Under the pieces are notes generated by a model. That model was not told the origin of the DNA. It did no database searches and worked only from the letters and a program-made list of their open reading frames with translations. From NCBI RefSeq assembly GCF_019397265.1, contig NZ_CP068985.1, forward strand, positions 6,192,001-6,256,000: a DNA stretch of 64,000 bases. Direction: 5' to 3'. Position 1 is the first letter of the stretch; the number at the start of each line of letters is the position of its first letter. The stretch comes from Nonomuraea coxensis DSM 45129. Its GTDB lineage: Bacteria > Actinomycetota > Actinomycetes > Streptosporangiales > Streptosporangiaceae. Shown in pieces: positions 50,116 to 58,221 of this stretch. A program made the position numbers and the translations under genes.

Positions 50116-51225
50116 CTACGCCATCGTCTCCTTCGTCCTCGACGCCTCGATGGCCTGTCTTAGCAGCTCTTCCTCCTCGGGGGCGGCAGGCTCGCCGCGC
50201 ACCTCGCGGACGAAGTCGAGCGCGACCTCGGCCTCGGGCCGCCCGCTCACGCGCGCGGGCTGCGCGGCCGGGGCGGCTCCGGCCGGGTCGAAGGAGAGGG
50301 CGAGGGTGTGCGGGAAGCGGGCGCGGAGCCGGTCCATGGCCGCCTTGGGGCGCACGGCGTCGGTGAGGGTGACCTGGAGCCAGTGGTCCTCGACGGCGGC
50401 GTGCCGTGGATCGGTCAGCAGCCGCTCCAGCTCGCCGCGCAACCGCCCCACGGGGCGGGGCACGGGGGCGGGCACGAACTCGGCGCCCTGCCCCAGCGTA
50501 ACCAGCCACGAGCCCTTCACCTGGCCCGCCTCGGAGAAGGAGTAGGCGAGCGGCGAGCCCGAGTAACGCACGGTCTCGGACATGCGCTGGCGGCCGTGCA
50601 GGTGGCCGAGCGCGACGTAGTCGACGCCGTCGAACGCGGCCAGCGGCACGTGCGCCACCCCGCCCACACTGATGTCGCGCTCGCTGTCGCTGGCCTGCCC
50701 GCCGATGACGAAGCAGTGGGACAGCACGACGGCGGCGCGGTGGCGGGCCGCGTCGGCGCGCACGCGGTCCATCGCGTACGTGATCGCCGCCGTGTGGCTG
50801 CGGTCGGGCAGCTCCCACGGCGCCCGCACCAGCTCCGGCTCCAGGTAGGGGATGCCGTAGAAGGCGACGCCGTCGACGAGCACCGGCTCCCAGGCCCGCT
50901 CGGGCGCGCACCGCACGTGCACCCCGGCGGACTCGAACAGCGCCGACCCGAACCGCAGCCGCAGCGCCGAGTCGTGGTTGCCGCTGATGAGCACCACCCG
51001 CGCGCCGGCGCCGGTCAGCCGGGCGAGCGCCTCGTCGAGCAGGGCCACCGCGTCGACGGGCGGCAGCGCCCTGTCGTAGACGTCGCCGGCCACGGCCACG
51101 ACGTCGACCCGCTCCTGCCGCACCGTCTCGACCAGGTGGTCGACGAACGCGGCCTGCGCCGCGAGCAGGCTCTCGCGGTGGAAGGCGCGCCCGAGGTGCC
51201 AGTCGGAGGTGTGCAGGATCCGCAT
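50116..51225 (-). CDS. sbcD: exonuclease SbcD (Mre11-like nuclease subunit)
   Basis: A 369-residue calcineurin-like phosphoesterase with all Mre11/SbcD motifs: ILHTSDWHLGRAF, AVAGDVYDRALPP, LISGNHDSALRLRF, VLSHCFVIGG, and VALGHLHGRQRM. It is followed directly by sbcC with no intergenic base. As the SbcCD complex it processes hairpins, stalled forks and covalent protein-DNA ends. Confidence 0.96.
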   Translation of the reverse strand: MRILHTSDWHLGRAFHRESLLAAQAAFVDHLVETVRQERVDVVAVAGDVYDRALPPVDAVALLDEALARLTGAGARVVLISGNHDSALRLRFGSALFESAGVHVRCAPERAWEPVLVDGVAFYGIPYLEPELVRAPWELPDRSHTAAITYAMDRVRADAARHRAAVVLSHCFVIGGQASDSERDISVGGVAHVPLAAFDGVDYVALGHLHGRQRMSETVRYSGSPLAYSFSEAGQVKGSWLVTLGQGAEFVPAPVPRPVGRLRGELERLLTDPRHAAVEDHWLQVTLTDAVRPKAAMDRLRARFPHTLALSFDPAGAAPAAQPARVSGRPEAEVALDFVREVRGEPAAPEEEELLRQAIEASRTKETMA

Positions 51226-51332
51226 GTCGCAGGAAGCTAACAGCTCCCACCGACAAATGTGGCCCCTCTGGTCCCAGCAGCCGGGAGTACGCTAGAAGAT
51301 CCACGGGCAAACCAACGCACATGGGGAGGCCG

Positions 51333-52832
51333 ATGCGCACGGGCCGCGGCACCTTGAGCATCGCCGCCGGTCTGGTGCTGGTGGCGCTCGCGACGGTCGG
51401 CTACGTCCTCCCGCCCGCCTTCGACCCGCCGCCGCTGAAGGCCGACCCCGCGTTCCAGGCGATCCCCGCGCAGCCGCGGCACGAGCTGGAGCCGCCGGCG
51501 GCGACGGCCGCGATCCGCCGGCAGGAGATCTCGGTCGCCGCGGAGGGCCAGCGCCTCTACGGGACGCTGCGCACGCCGCTGACGCCGGGGCGGCATCCGG
51601 CGATGGTGTTCGTGTCGGGGTCGGGCAACGGCTCGCGCACCGAGTTCACGCCACAGGCGGAGTTCCTGGCCAAGGCGGGCGTGGTGACGATCGCCTTCGA
51701 CAAGCGCACGATCGGCTACGACTTCCGCGAGCGCGACTTCGGCCTGCTCGCCGACGACGCGCTGCGCATGGTGGAGTACCTGCGCGCGCTGCCGGAGGTG
51801 GACCCGGCGCGGGTCGGCATCTGGGGCGTCAGCGAGGGCGGCTGGGTGGCGCCGATCGCGGCGGCCAGGAGCGCGGCGGTCGGGTTCGTGGTGCTGGTGT
51901 CGTCCCCGAACGTCTCCCCGCTGCGCCAGGTCGCCTGGGCGCTGAACGAGCAGCTGCTGCGGCTGCGCGCCCCCATCGGCGCGCGTGACCTGCTGACCAG
52001 GGCGATGGGCGGGGTCGGCTTCACGTTCCTGCGCTACGACGCGATGCCCGCCCTGAGCGGGATCAAGGTGCCGGTCCTCGCGTTCTACGGCACGGCCGAC
52101 CCGTCGATCCCCTTCGTGGAGTCCACCAAGGCGCTCGTCACCGCGATGGGCCGGGCCGGCAACGACGCCTACACCATCCGCTTCATCGGCCAGGGCGACC
52201 ACGCCATGCGGGTCGGCGGCGGCCCGTTCGCCGAGGGCTACCTGGAGACCCTCGGCAACTGGATCGTCGGCCTGCCGGCCACCGCCAAACCGGCCGCGCA
52301 CCTGGCGGGGGCGACGCCGGTGCAGCGCTTCGAGGCGAGCGACGTCCCCGCCGCCCCCTGGTACGCGGGCGGCACGATGCTCGGCCTGACGATCTGCTTA
52401 GCCGCCGTCGGCTACGTGGCCGGGCCGGTCGCCGCGGTGGTCGTCCGGCTGCGGGGCCGCGGCCATCCGTCGGTCGTCGCCGAGGCCAACGCCCGGCTGT
52501 GGCCGCCGATCCGGCGCCGCCTGGTCAGGATCGCGTGGACCAGCCTGGGGCTGCTGGCGTCGGTGGTCGCGTTCATCACGCTGCTGGTGCTGTTCTCGAT
52601 CAACCAGGCGGGCGCCTGGCCGGCGGTGCTGGCCGGCTGGCTCGTGGTGCGCATCCTCGCCGTGCTCATGCTCGTCCAGGAGGTCACGGCGGTCGCGGCG
52701 GTGGTGTCGGCGCTGCGCGAGGGCATGCGGCCGGGCCGCTGGCAGCACGTCGCGGTGGCGGGCGTGCTGGGCGGCACCGGCCTGCTGATGGTGGCGGCGG
52801 CCTACTACGGCCTCTTCTCGTTCCCCTGGTGA
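51333..52832 (+). CDS. membrane-anchored alpha/beta hydrolase
   Basis: A 499-residue protein. It has an N-terminal hydrophobic helix (GTLSIAAGLVLVALATVGYV), then an alpha/beta hydrolase domain (~60-325) with oxyanion region VFVSGSGNG, nucleophile GVSEGG (GxSxG), the acid near FYGTADPSIPF, and His in GQGDHAM. Three or four membrane helices follow (~340-490). The serine hydrolase therefore probably faces the outside, tethered by the C-terminal membrane part. The ATG at 51333 follows GGGGAGG by three bases; the ATG at 51321 is less likely. Family members include dienelactone-hydrolase/BAAT-like acyl hydrolases; the substrate is unknown. It overlaps the convergent hydrolase gene by 28 bases. Confidence 0.83.
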   Translation: MRTGRGTLSIAAGLVLVALATVGYVLPPAFDPPPLKADPAFQAIPAQPRHELEPPAATAAIRRQEISVAAEGQRLYGTLRTPLTPGRHPAMVFVSGSGNGSRTEFTPQAEFLAKAGVVTIAFDKRTIGYDFRERDFGLLADDALRMVEYLRALPEVDPARVGIWGVSEGGWVAPIAAARSAAVGFVVLVSSPNVSPLRQVAWALNEQLLRLRAPIGARDLLTRAMGGVGFTFLRYDAMPALSGIKVPVLAFYGTADPSIPFVESTKALVTAMGRAGNDAYTIRFIGQGDHAMRVGGGPFAEGYLETLGNWIVGLPATAKPAAHLAGATPVQRFEASDVPAAPWYAGGTMLGLTICLAAVGYVAGPVAAVVVRLRGRGHPSVVAEANARLWPPIRRRLVRIAWTSLGLLASVVAFITLLVLFSINQAGAWPAVLAGWLVVRILAVLMLVQEVTAVAAVVSALREGMRPGRWQHVAVAGVLGGTGLLMVAAAYYGLFSFPW

Positions 52833-53776
52833 ACGTCCCCCTGATGAACGTCCCCCTGGTGAACATAGGTGCTCATCCAGCGGTCCAGCTCGGCGAAGAC
52901 CTGCTTGCGCACGGGCTCGGCCGACAGCACCAGGTCGTGGACGCCGTCCTGGATGCGTACGCAGGTGACGTGCGGCCCGACCGAGGTGGACCAGCGGGCC
53001 ATGTGGGCGGGGTCGAGCACGACGTCGGCCGAGCGCGCCTCGGGGACGAGGTCGCGTACCCGCAGGCCGTTCGAGGAGGCCAGCACCAGCACGGGCACGT
53101 CCACCGCGAGCCCCTTGTGCAGGCGGCGCTGGGCCCGCCGGATGGCGGCCAGCCACATGGCGTGCACCGAGAACCCGCCGAGCGGCTTCAGCTCCAGGTC
53201 GTAGTCCCATTCGCCGCCGTGGTCGCGGTGCAGCGTCCGCCCGTAGACGGTGCTGACGCCCAGCGGGATCGGCCTGCGGGTGTACGACAGCGGCGTCTTC
53301 AGCAGGTCGGCGGCCATCCGCAGCGGCGCGGGCACGTTGAGGTCGAAGAACGGGCTGTTGAGCGCGAGCCCCTGCACGAGCCCCCGGCTACGGACCCGGT
53401 CGGCCCACAGGACGGCGACCAGGCCGCCGGTGGAGTGGGCGTTCACCGTCAGCTCGTCGTGGTCGCGCCGGATGACGCGGACGGCCTCGTCGATCTCGGG
53501 GAAGTAGTCGGTGACGCTCCTGACCAGGCCCCTGGTCTGGTGCGGGAGCAGGGAGCGGCCGTACTTGCGCAGGTCGAGGGCGTAGAAGTCGATGCCGCGC
53601 TGGACGTAGTGCTCGGCCAGGTGGTCCTGGAAGAAGTAGTCGGTGAAGCCGTGCAGGTAGAGCACCGCCCTGCGGGACGCGGTGCCCGCGGTCCTCGCCA
53701 CCAGGGTCGCGACGACCTCGCCCTCGAAGTCGTCGGGAAGCCGCAGAGTGGTGATGTCATACATGTCAGACACCAT
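52805..53776 (-). CDS. alpha/beta hydrolase, serine aminopeptidase S33/lysophospholipase-like
   Basis: A ~323-residue soluble hydrolase: oxyanion segment LYLHGFTDYFFQDH, FYALDLRKYGRS, nucleophile in NAHSTGGLVAVLWAD (HSTGG, GxSxG variant with His before Ser), and His in IQDGVHDLVLSAE. It resembles monoacylglycerol lipase/lysophospholipase-like proteins (hydrolase 4). The start is ambiguous: ATG at 53776 overlaps the crotonase stop by 11 bases, ATG at 53764 lies just after it; neither has a clear ribosome site, so coupling is likely. The C-terminus carries a (VHQGD)3 tail written by a 15-bp repeat (52826-52870) that also contains the stop codon of the convergent gene. Confidence 0.83.
   Translation of the reverse strand: MVSDMYDITTLRLPDDFEGEVVATLVARTAGTASRRAVLYLHGFTDYFFQDHLAEHYVQRGIDFYALDLRKYGRSLLPHQTRGLVRSVTDYFPEIDEAVRVIRRDHDELTVNAHSTGGLVAVLWADRVRSRGLVQGLALNSPFFDLNVPAPLRMAADLLKTPLSYTRRPIPLGVSTVYGRTLHRDHGGEWDYDLELKPLGGFSVHAMWLAAIRRAQRRLHKGLAVDVPVLVLASSNGLRVRDLVPEARSADVVLDPAHMARWSTSVGPHVTCVRIQDGVHDLVLSAEPVRKQVFAELDRWMSTYVHQGDVHQGDVHQGNEKRP
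52826..52870. repeat. 15-bp tandem repeat at the tail-to-tail junction of two hydrolase genes
   Basis: CTGGTGAACGTCCCC (52826-52840), CTGATGAACGTCCCC (52841-52855) and CTGGTGAACATAGGT (52856-52870). The first copy contains the plus-strand stop (TGA 52830-52832), while on the minus strand all three copies encode VHQGD-type residues of the other hydrolase. Confidence 0.85.
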
Positions 53777-54626
53777 AAGGATTGTCGGGCCAGGACGGTA
53801 CACCCGGCGGCAGGTCCTCGCTGACCTTCATCGGGAAGTCGGCCGCCCGCTTCTCCAGGAACGCGGTCACCCCTTCGACCGAGTCGGCCCCGCCGCCCAG
53901 CTCGGCCATGAGCCGCGAGTCTGCGGCGTGCGCCTCCCACGGCGAGCTCGCCGACAGCCCGGACCACATCAGGCGGCGGATCGCGGCGACGGAGACGGCC
54001 GAGGTGTTGCCGGCGATCTCCCGGGCCAGCGCGTACGCGGCCGGCAGCAGCTCCGCGTCCGGCAGCACCCGCGACACCAGCCGCCCCGCCAGCGCCTCGG
54101 CGGCGGGGAAGACGCGGCCGGTCGCCGCCCACTCCATGGCCTGCGCGATGCCGACGATCCGCGGCAGGAACCAGCTCGACGCGGCCTCGGTGACGATGCC
54201 GCGGCGGGCGAAGACGAACCCGAAGCGCGCCGACTCGGCCGCCAGCCGCACGTCCATCGGCAGCGTCATCGTCACGCCGACGCCCACGGCCGGGCCGTTG
54301 ATCGCGCCGACGACCGGCTTGAGCGAGCGGGCGATGCGCAGGGCCACGGTGCCGCCGCCGTCGCGCGGCACGCCTTCGACCGTCTCGCCGCGCTGCCGGT
54401 GACCGAACGTGCCGCCGCCCCCGCCGAGGTCCGCCCCGGCGCAGAAGGCCCGGCCCGCGCCGGTCACCACGACCGCGCGGACCCCGTCGTCGGCGTCGGC
54501 CCGGTCGAACGCCTCGATGAGCTCGACGCGCATGGTGTGGGTGAACGCATTCAGCCGCTCAGGGCGAGACAATGTCAGGGTGGCCACGCGGTCGGCCACG
54601 TCGTACTCGATCTCGGTGAAGGCCAT
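53766..54626 (-). CDS. enoyl-CoA hydratase/isomerase (crotonase) family protein
   Basis: A 286-residue crotonase. The oxyanion-hole segments are present: GAGRAFCAGADLGGGGG and INGPAVGVGVTMTLPMDVR; the catalytic Glu pair of hydratases (in GIVTEAASSW-like position) shows one Glu, FARRGIVTEAASSWFLPR, as in many isomerase/hydratase members. An unusually long insert (TFGHRQRGETVEGVPRDGG) follows the first motif. The start has no ribosome-binding site; TAAGAT ends 8 bases before the ATG inside a palindrome (54629-54645), so it is leaderless and probably repressed from there. The hydrolase gene downstream overlaps it. It could supply the hydratase lacking from the leucine operon, but that is speculation. 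Confidence 0.88.
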   Translation of the reverse strand: MAFTEIEYDVADRVATLTLSRPERLNAFTHTMRVELIEAFDRADADDGVRAVVVTGAGRAFCAGADLGGGGGTFGHRQRGETVEGVPRDGGGTVALRIARSLKPVVGAINGPAVGVGVTMTLPMDVRLAAESARFGFVFARRGIVTEAASSWFLPRIVGIAQAMEWAATGRVFPAAEALAGRLVSRVLPDAELLPAAYALAREIAGNTSAVSVAAIRRLMWSGLSASSPWEAHAADSRLMAELGGGADSVEGVTAFLEKRAADFPMKVSEDLPPGVPSWPDNPYGV

Positions 54627-54628
54627 GA

Positions 54629-54645
54629 ACCGAATCTTATTCGGT
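54629..54645 (-). promoter_or_regulatory. palindromic operator on the -10 box of the crotonase gene
   Basis: ACCGAAT (54629-54635), CTT, ATTCGGT (54639-54645): a perfect 7-base inverted repeat with 3-base spacer. On the minus strand it contains TAAGAT, the -10 box, ending 8 bases before the ATG. A dimeric repressor here would block transcription; no regulator gene is adjacent. Confidence 0.6.
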
Positions 54646-54749
54646 CATTGGTGTTCACCCGCCGATAACGACATCATTCGTCTTCGGTGCGTAAGCTGCC
54701 GCCTCGGTCCGGTGGCCTACGGAGACCTTTACGGGGAAACGGGGATGTC

Positions 54750-56279
54750 GTGCGGGCAAAGGAACCGGTGAGCACCGGCGCGGTGCTCGGCTGGCTGGCG
54801 CTGTCGGCGCTGGCGCCGGGCGCGGCGCACCTGCGCACGGGGCGGCGCAGGACGGGCCTGGTCCTGCTGTCCTGTTACGCGGCGCTGCTGCTGGCCGGGC
54901 TCGGGGTGTGGCTCGCGGTGGACGCCGGCGACCTGGTCGGCACGCTGATGGACGACACCGCCATGACGGCGGTCATCGCCGGGACGATGGCGCTCGGGGT
55001 GGCCTGGTTCGCGCTGATCGTGCACTCGTTCGTGGTGCTGCGGCCCAGCCGGCTGCCGCAGCACGGCCAGATCCTCACCGGCACGCTGGCGGGGCTCATG
55101 GCGGTGCTCGTCGTGGTGCCGTTCGGCGCGCTCGGCAACCTGGCGTGGACCGCGCAGGCGACGATCAACGACATCTTCCAGGGGCCGGCGGAGGCCGGCG
55201 CCGACCCGGGCACCGGGATCGGCGCCGACGCCGGTTCCCCCGTCACCGCGCCGCCCTCGCCCGAGGACCCGTGGGCGGGGCGCAAGCGGGTCAACATCCT
55301 GCTGCTGGGCGGCGACGCCGACGACAACCGGACGGGCGTCCGCACCGACAGCATGAACCTCGCCAGCGTGGACGTGGAGACCGGCAACACCGTGCTGTTC
55401 AGCCTGCCGCGCAACCTGGAGGACGTCCGCTTCCGTCCCGGCACGCCGATGGCCGAGCGCTTCCCCGCCGGCTTCCGCCTGCCGCCCGACCCGGGCGGCG
55501 GCCGGAGCGACCTGCTCAACAGCGTCTGGGAGTACGCCGACGCGCACCCGGAGATCTTCGGCGGCAGGCAGCACCAGGGCCCCAAGGTCCTGATGGACAC
55601 GATCGGCTACACCCTCGGCCTCCGGGTCGACTGGTACGCCCTGGTCAACATGTGGGGCTTCGCCCGCCTCATCGACGCCATCGGCGGCATCACGGTCACG
55701 GTCGAGACGGACGTCGTGTTCGGCCGCTACAACGAGGGCCTGGTCAAGGCCGGCACGCGCCGGCTCAAGGGCGCGGACGCGATGTGGTACGCCCGCTCGC
55801 GCACCAACAGCGACGACTTCACCCGGATGCGCCGCCAGCGGTGCGTGCTCGGCGCCCTGCTGACGCAGGCGGACCCGGCGACGGTGCTGACCCGCTTCAA
55901 CCGCATCGCCCTGGCCACGAAGGAGCTGATCAGGACCGACATCCCGCGTTCGATGCTGAAGAACCTGGTGCCGCTGGCGCTCAAGGTCAAGAACGCCAAG
56001 GTGTCGAGCGTGCAGTTCGTGCCGCCGCTGATCAACACGGGCTATCCCGACTGGGAGAAGATCCGGAGCGTCGCGACCAAGGCTGTCCGCGACGCCTCGG
56101 CCGCGAGCCCGGCCGTCGTGGCCACCGGCCCCGCCGTTCCCGCGAACGCCGACAGCGGCGCGACGGCCACCCCGTCGGCGACCCCGGGGAAGAAGACCCC
56201 GAAGAAGAAGCAGCAGCCGGCCGAGAACGGCGACGACCCGGTCAAGGGCCTGACGGAGGGCTGCGGCGGCGCCCTCTGA
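54750..56279 (+). CDS. LytR-CpsA-Psr (LCP) family cell-wall glycopolymer ligase
   Basis: About 509 residues. Four N-terminal membrane helices (GWLALSALAPGAAHL; GLVLLSCYAALLLAGLGVWL; AVIAGTMALGVAWFALIVHS; GTLAGLMAVLVVVPFGALG) precede an extracellular LCP domain: NILLLGGDADDNRTGVRTDS, SLPRNLEDVRF, LVNMWGFARLIDAIGGITV, and LKGADAMWYARSRTNSDDFT with the Arg/Asp residues that bind polyprenyl diphosphate. A Pro/Lys/Ala-rich tail ends the protein. LCP enzymes attach teichoic acid, arabinogalactan or capsule to peptidoglycan. The start may be GTG 54750 (GGGG upstream) or GTG 54768 (AAAGGA upstream). Four helices instead of one is unusual and resembles a subset of actinobacterial LCP proteins. Confidence 0.88.
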   Translation: MRAKEPVSTGAVLGWLALSALAPGAAHLRTGRRRTGLVLLSCYAALLLAGLGVWLAVDAGDLVGTLMDDTAMTAVIAGTMALGVAWFALIVHSFVVLRPSRLPQHGQILTGTLAGLMAVLVVVPFGALGNLAWTAQATINDIFQGPAEAGADPGTGIGADAGSPVTAPPSPEDPWAGRKRVNILLLGGDADDNRTGVRTDSMNLASVDVETGNTVLFSLPRNLEDVRFRPGTPMAERFPAGFRLPPDPGGGRSDLLNSVWEYADAHPEIFGGRQHQGPKVLMDTIGYTLGLRVDWYALVNMWGFARLIDAIGGITVTVETDVVFGRYNEGLVKAGTRRLKGADAMWYARSRTNSDDFTRMRRQRCVLGALLTQADPATVLTRFNRIALATKELIRTDIPRSMLKNLVPLALKVKNAKVSSVQFVPPLINTGYPDWEKIRSVATKAVRDASAASPAVVATGPAVPANADSGATATPSATPGKKTPKKKQQPAENGDDPVKGLTEGCGGAL

Positions 56280-56329
56280 GCGCCCCGGGACGCCGGGAAC
56301 ACCTCATTGGCTCTCACTAGCTGTGGGCC

Positions 56330-56405
56330 ATATTGTCAACAATCACGCCTGGCTCGCCAGCCCCAGGGTTGTGGTGCACGGATGTTGCCGATATTGTCAA
56401 CAATC
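56330..56405. promoter_or_regulatory. two identical ATATTGTCAACAATC boxes upstream of the ABC importer operon (GntR/FadR-type operators)
   Basis: The 15-base sequence ATATTGTCAACAATC occurs at 56330-56344 and again at 56391-56405, exactly 61 bases apart in the same orientation. Each is a palindrome with arms ATTGT/ACAAT, fitting the FadR-subfamily GntR consensus T-GT-N-AC-A. The second copy ends 45 bases before the lipoprotein start. No GntR gene is in the window, so the regulator acts in trans. Confidence 0.7.
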
Positions 56406-56449
56406 TCGTCGCGAATCCACACCCCCTGGTACGACTCCCTGGAGAGACC

Positions 56450-57424
56450 GTGATCAAACCACGCGCGGCCCTGGCCGCCGCCGGCGTCCTCCTGCTCGCC
56501 CTCACCGCCTGCGGCGGCGGGCAGAGCGCCTCCCCCGAGCCCGGCTCCTCCGCCTCCGGCGAGCTCAGCCCGGTGAAGGTCAGCGTCATCCCCATCCTGG
56601 ACGTGGCGCCGATCTACCTCGGGGAGCAGCAGGGCTTCTTCGCCGCCGAAGGGCTCAAGCTGGAGATCGTGACCGCCCAGGGCGGCGCCGCCATCGTCCC
56701 CGCCGTCGTCAGCGGCCAGGTGGACGTCGGGTTCAGCAACTTCACCTCGCTGATCCTCGCCCGCTCCAAGGGCCTGCCGATCAAAGTCATCACGCCGGGC
56801 GTGGCCTCCACCGGGGTCGCGGGCCAGGACTTCGGCGGGGTGGTCGTCAAGGCCGGCAGCCCGATCAAGTCCGCCGCCGACCTCGCCGGCAAGCGGGTCG
56901 CGGTCAACACGCTCAACAACATCAACGACACCACGGTGCGCGCCTCGATCAGGGCCGCCGGCGGCGACGCCAAGAACGTCACCTTCACCGAGCTGGCCTT
57001 CCCCGACATGCTCGCCGCCCTCGACAAGGGCAACGTGGACGCGGTCCAGGTCGTCGAACCGTTCCTCGCCACCGCCGTCAAGAACGGCGACCGGGTCGTC
57101 GCCTCCAACTACGTCGACACCGCGCCCAGCCTCGCCATCGCCGGCTACTTCACCTCCCAGCAGACCGCGACCGGCAAGGCCGACCTGATCAAGCGCTTCA
57201 CCGCGGCCATGCTGAAGTCCCTGCGGTACGCCACCGACAACCCGGACGCCGTACGCCAGGTCCTGCTGAAGTACACGAAGATCGACGCCGGGCTGACCGG
57301 CTCGCTCACGCTCCCCACGTTCCCCACGAAGGTGGACCGCGCCTCCCTGGAGACGCTGGCGAAGCTGGCCAGGCAGGACGGGCTCGTCACCTCCTCCCCC
57401 GACCTCACGGAGCTCGTTCCGTGA
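56450..57424 (+). CDS. ABC transporter substrate-binding lipoprotein, NMT1/THI5/SsuA type
   Basis: A 324-residue lipoprotein: signal peptide with lipobox LTACGGG (Cys near residue 20), then a periplasmic-binding fold of the NMT1-like superfamily (VIPILDVAPIYLGEQQGFF, GLKLEIVTAQGGAAIVPAVV, SGQVDVGFSN, VDAVQVVEPFLATA). Known members bind sulfonates, nitrate, taurine, thiamine-pyrimidine precursors or riboflavin. The GTG start follows GGAGAG. It begins a four-gene operon (binding protein, two permeases, ATPase) with 4-base overlaps. Ligand unknown. Confidence 0.9.
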   Translation: MIKPRAALAAAGVLLLALTACGGGQSASPEPGSSASGELSPVKVSVIPILDVAPIYLGEQQGFFAAEGLKLEIVTAQGGAAIVPAVVSGQVDVGFSNFTSLILARSKGLPIKVITPGVASTGVAGQDFGGVVVKAGSPIKSAADLAGKRVAVNTLNNINDTTVRASIRAAGGDAKNVTFTELAFPDMLAALDKGNVDAVQVVEPFLATAVKNGDRVVASNYVDTAPSLAIAGYFTSQQTATGKADLIKRFTAAMLKSLRYATDNPDAVRQVLLKYTKIDAGLTGSLTLPTFPTKVDRASLETLAKLARQDGLVTSSPDLTELVP

Positions 57425-58221
57425 CGGCCGCGACCCTGGGGCGCCGCTCCCCGCCGCCCGCCTGGCTGCTCGGCCTCGCCGGTCTGGCCGGGCTGGTCGG
57501 GATCGTGGAGCTGGCGCCCAGGGCCGGGCTCGTGGACGGGCGGTACCTGCCGCCCTTCAGCGCCATGGCCGCGGCCCTCGCCGAGCAGGCCGCGACGGCG
57601 GAGTTCTGGCAGTCGCTGCTGGAGACGCTGCGCGGCTGGGCCACCGGCCTCGCCATCGCCATGGTCGCCGGAGTGGCGCTCGGCCTGGTGATCGGCGGCG
57701 TCCCGCCGCTGCGCGCGGCGCTGAACTCGACGATCGAGTTCCTGCGCCCGATCCCGTCGGTCGCGCTGATCCCGCTGGCGGTGCTGCTGTTCGGCACCGA
57801 CATGCGCTCGACGTTGCTGCTCGTGGTCTACGCCTCGTTCTGGCAGGTGCTGCTCCAGGTCCTGTACGGCGTCCGCGACGTGGACCCGGTCGCCCGCGAG
57901 ACCGCCCGCTCCTACCGGTTCCGCCCGCTCACCCAGGTGCGGACGGTGACCTGGCCGACCGCGCTGCCGTACGTCATGACCGGCTTCCGGCTGGGCGCGG
58001 CCGTGGCGCTGATCCTGGAGATCACCGGCGAGCTGATCATCGGCTCGCCCGGCCTCGGCAGGCAGATCGCGGTCGCGCAGACCTCTGGGGCCGTGGCCTC
58101 CATGTACGCCCTGGTCATCGTGGTCGGCCTGATCGGCGTCACCGTCAACGTGGCCGCCCGCGCCACCGAACGCCGGGCGCTGCGCTGGCACCCGTCCATC
58201 CGGAGGGACCTCGCGGGATGA
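57421..58221 (+). CDS. ABC transporter permease 1 (SsuC/TauC-like)
   Basis: A 266-residue permease of the binding-protein-dependent superfamily with about six helices. The EAA-type cytoplasmic loop, which contacts the ATPase, reads VARETARSYRFRPLTQVRTV near residues 155-180. The GTG start overlaps the stop of the lipoprotein gene (GTGA). Two different permeases in one operon imply a heterodimeric channel, as in ThiXYZ-like or some pyrimidine/riboflavin importers, whereas SsuC and TauC act as homodimers. Confidence 0.88.
   Translation: MTAATLGRRSPPPAWLLGLAGLAGLVGIVELAPRAGLVDGRYLPPFSAMAAALAEQAATAEFWQSLLETLRGWATGLAIAMVAGVALGLVIGGVPPLRAALNSTIEFLRPIPSVALIPLAVLLFGTDMRSTLLLVVYASFWQVLLQVLYGVRDVDPVARETARSYRFRPLTQVRTVTWPTALPYVMTGFRLGAAVALILEITGELIIGSPGLGRQIAVAQTSGAVASMYALVIVVGLIGVTVNVAARATERRALRWHPSIRRDLAG

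Noticed and set aside
46582..51225. sbcCD plus condensin-like cassette plus hicAB as a defence island
   Set aside because: They are separated by ordinary metabolic genes, sbcCD is housekeeping repair, and no restriction, CRISPR, Abi or mobile genes accompany them.
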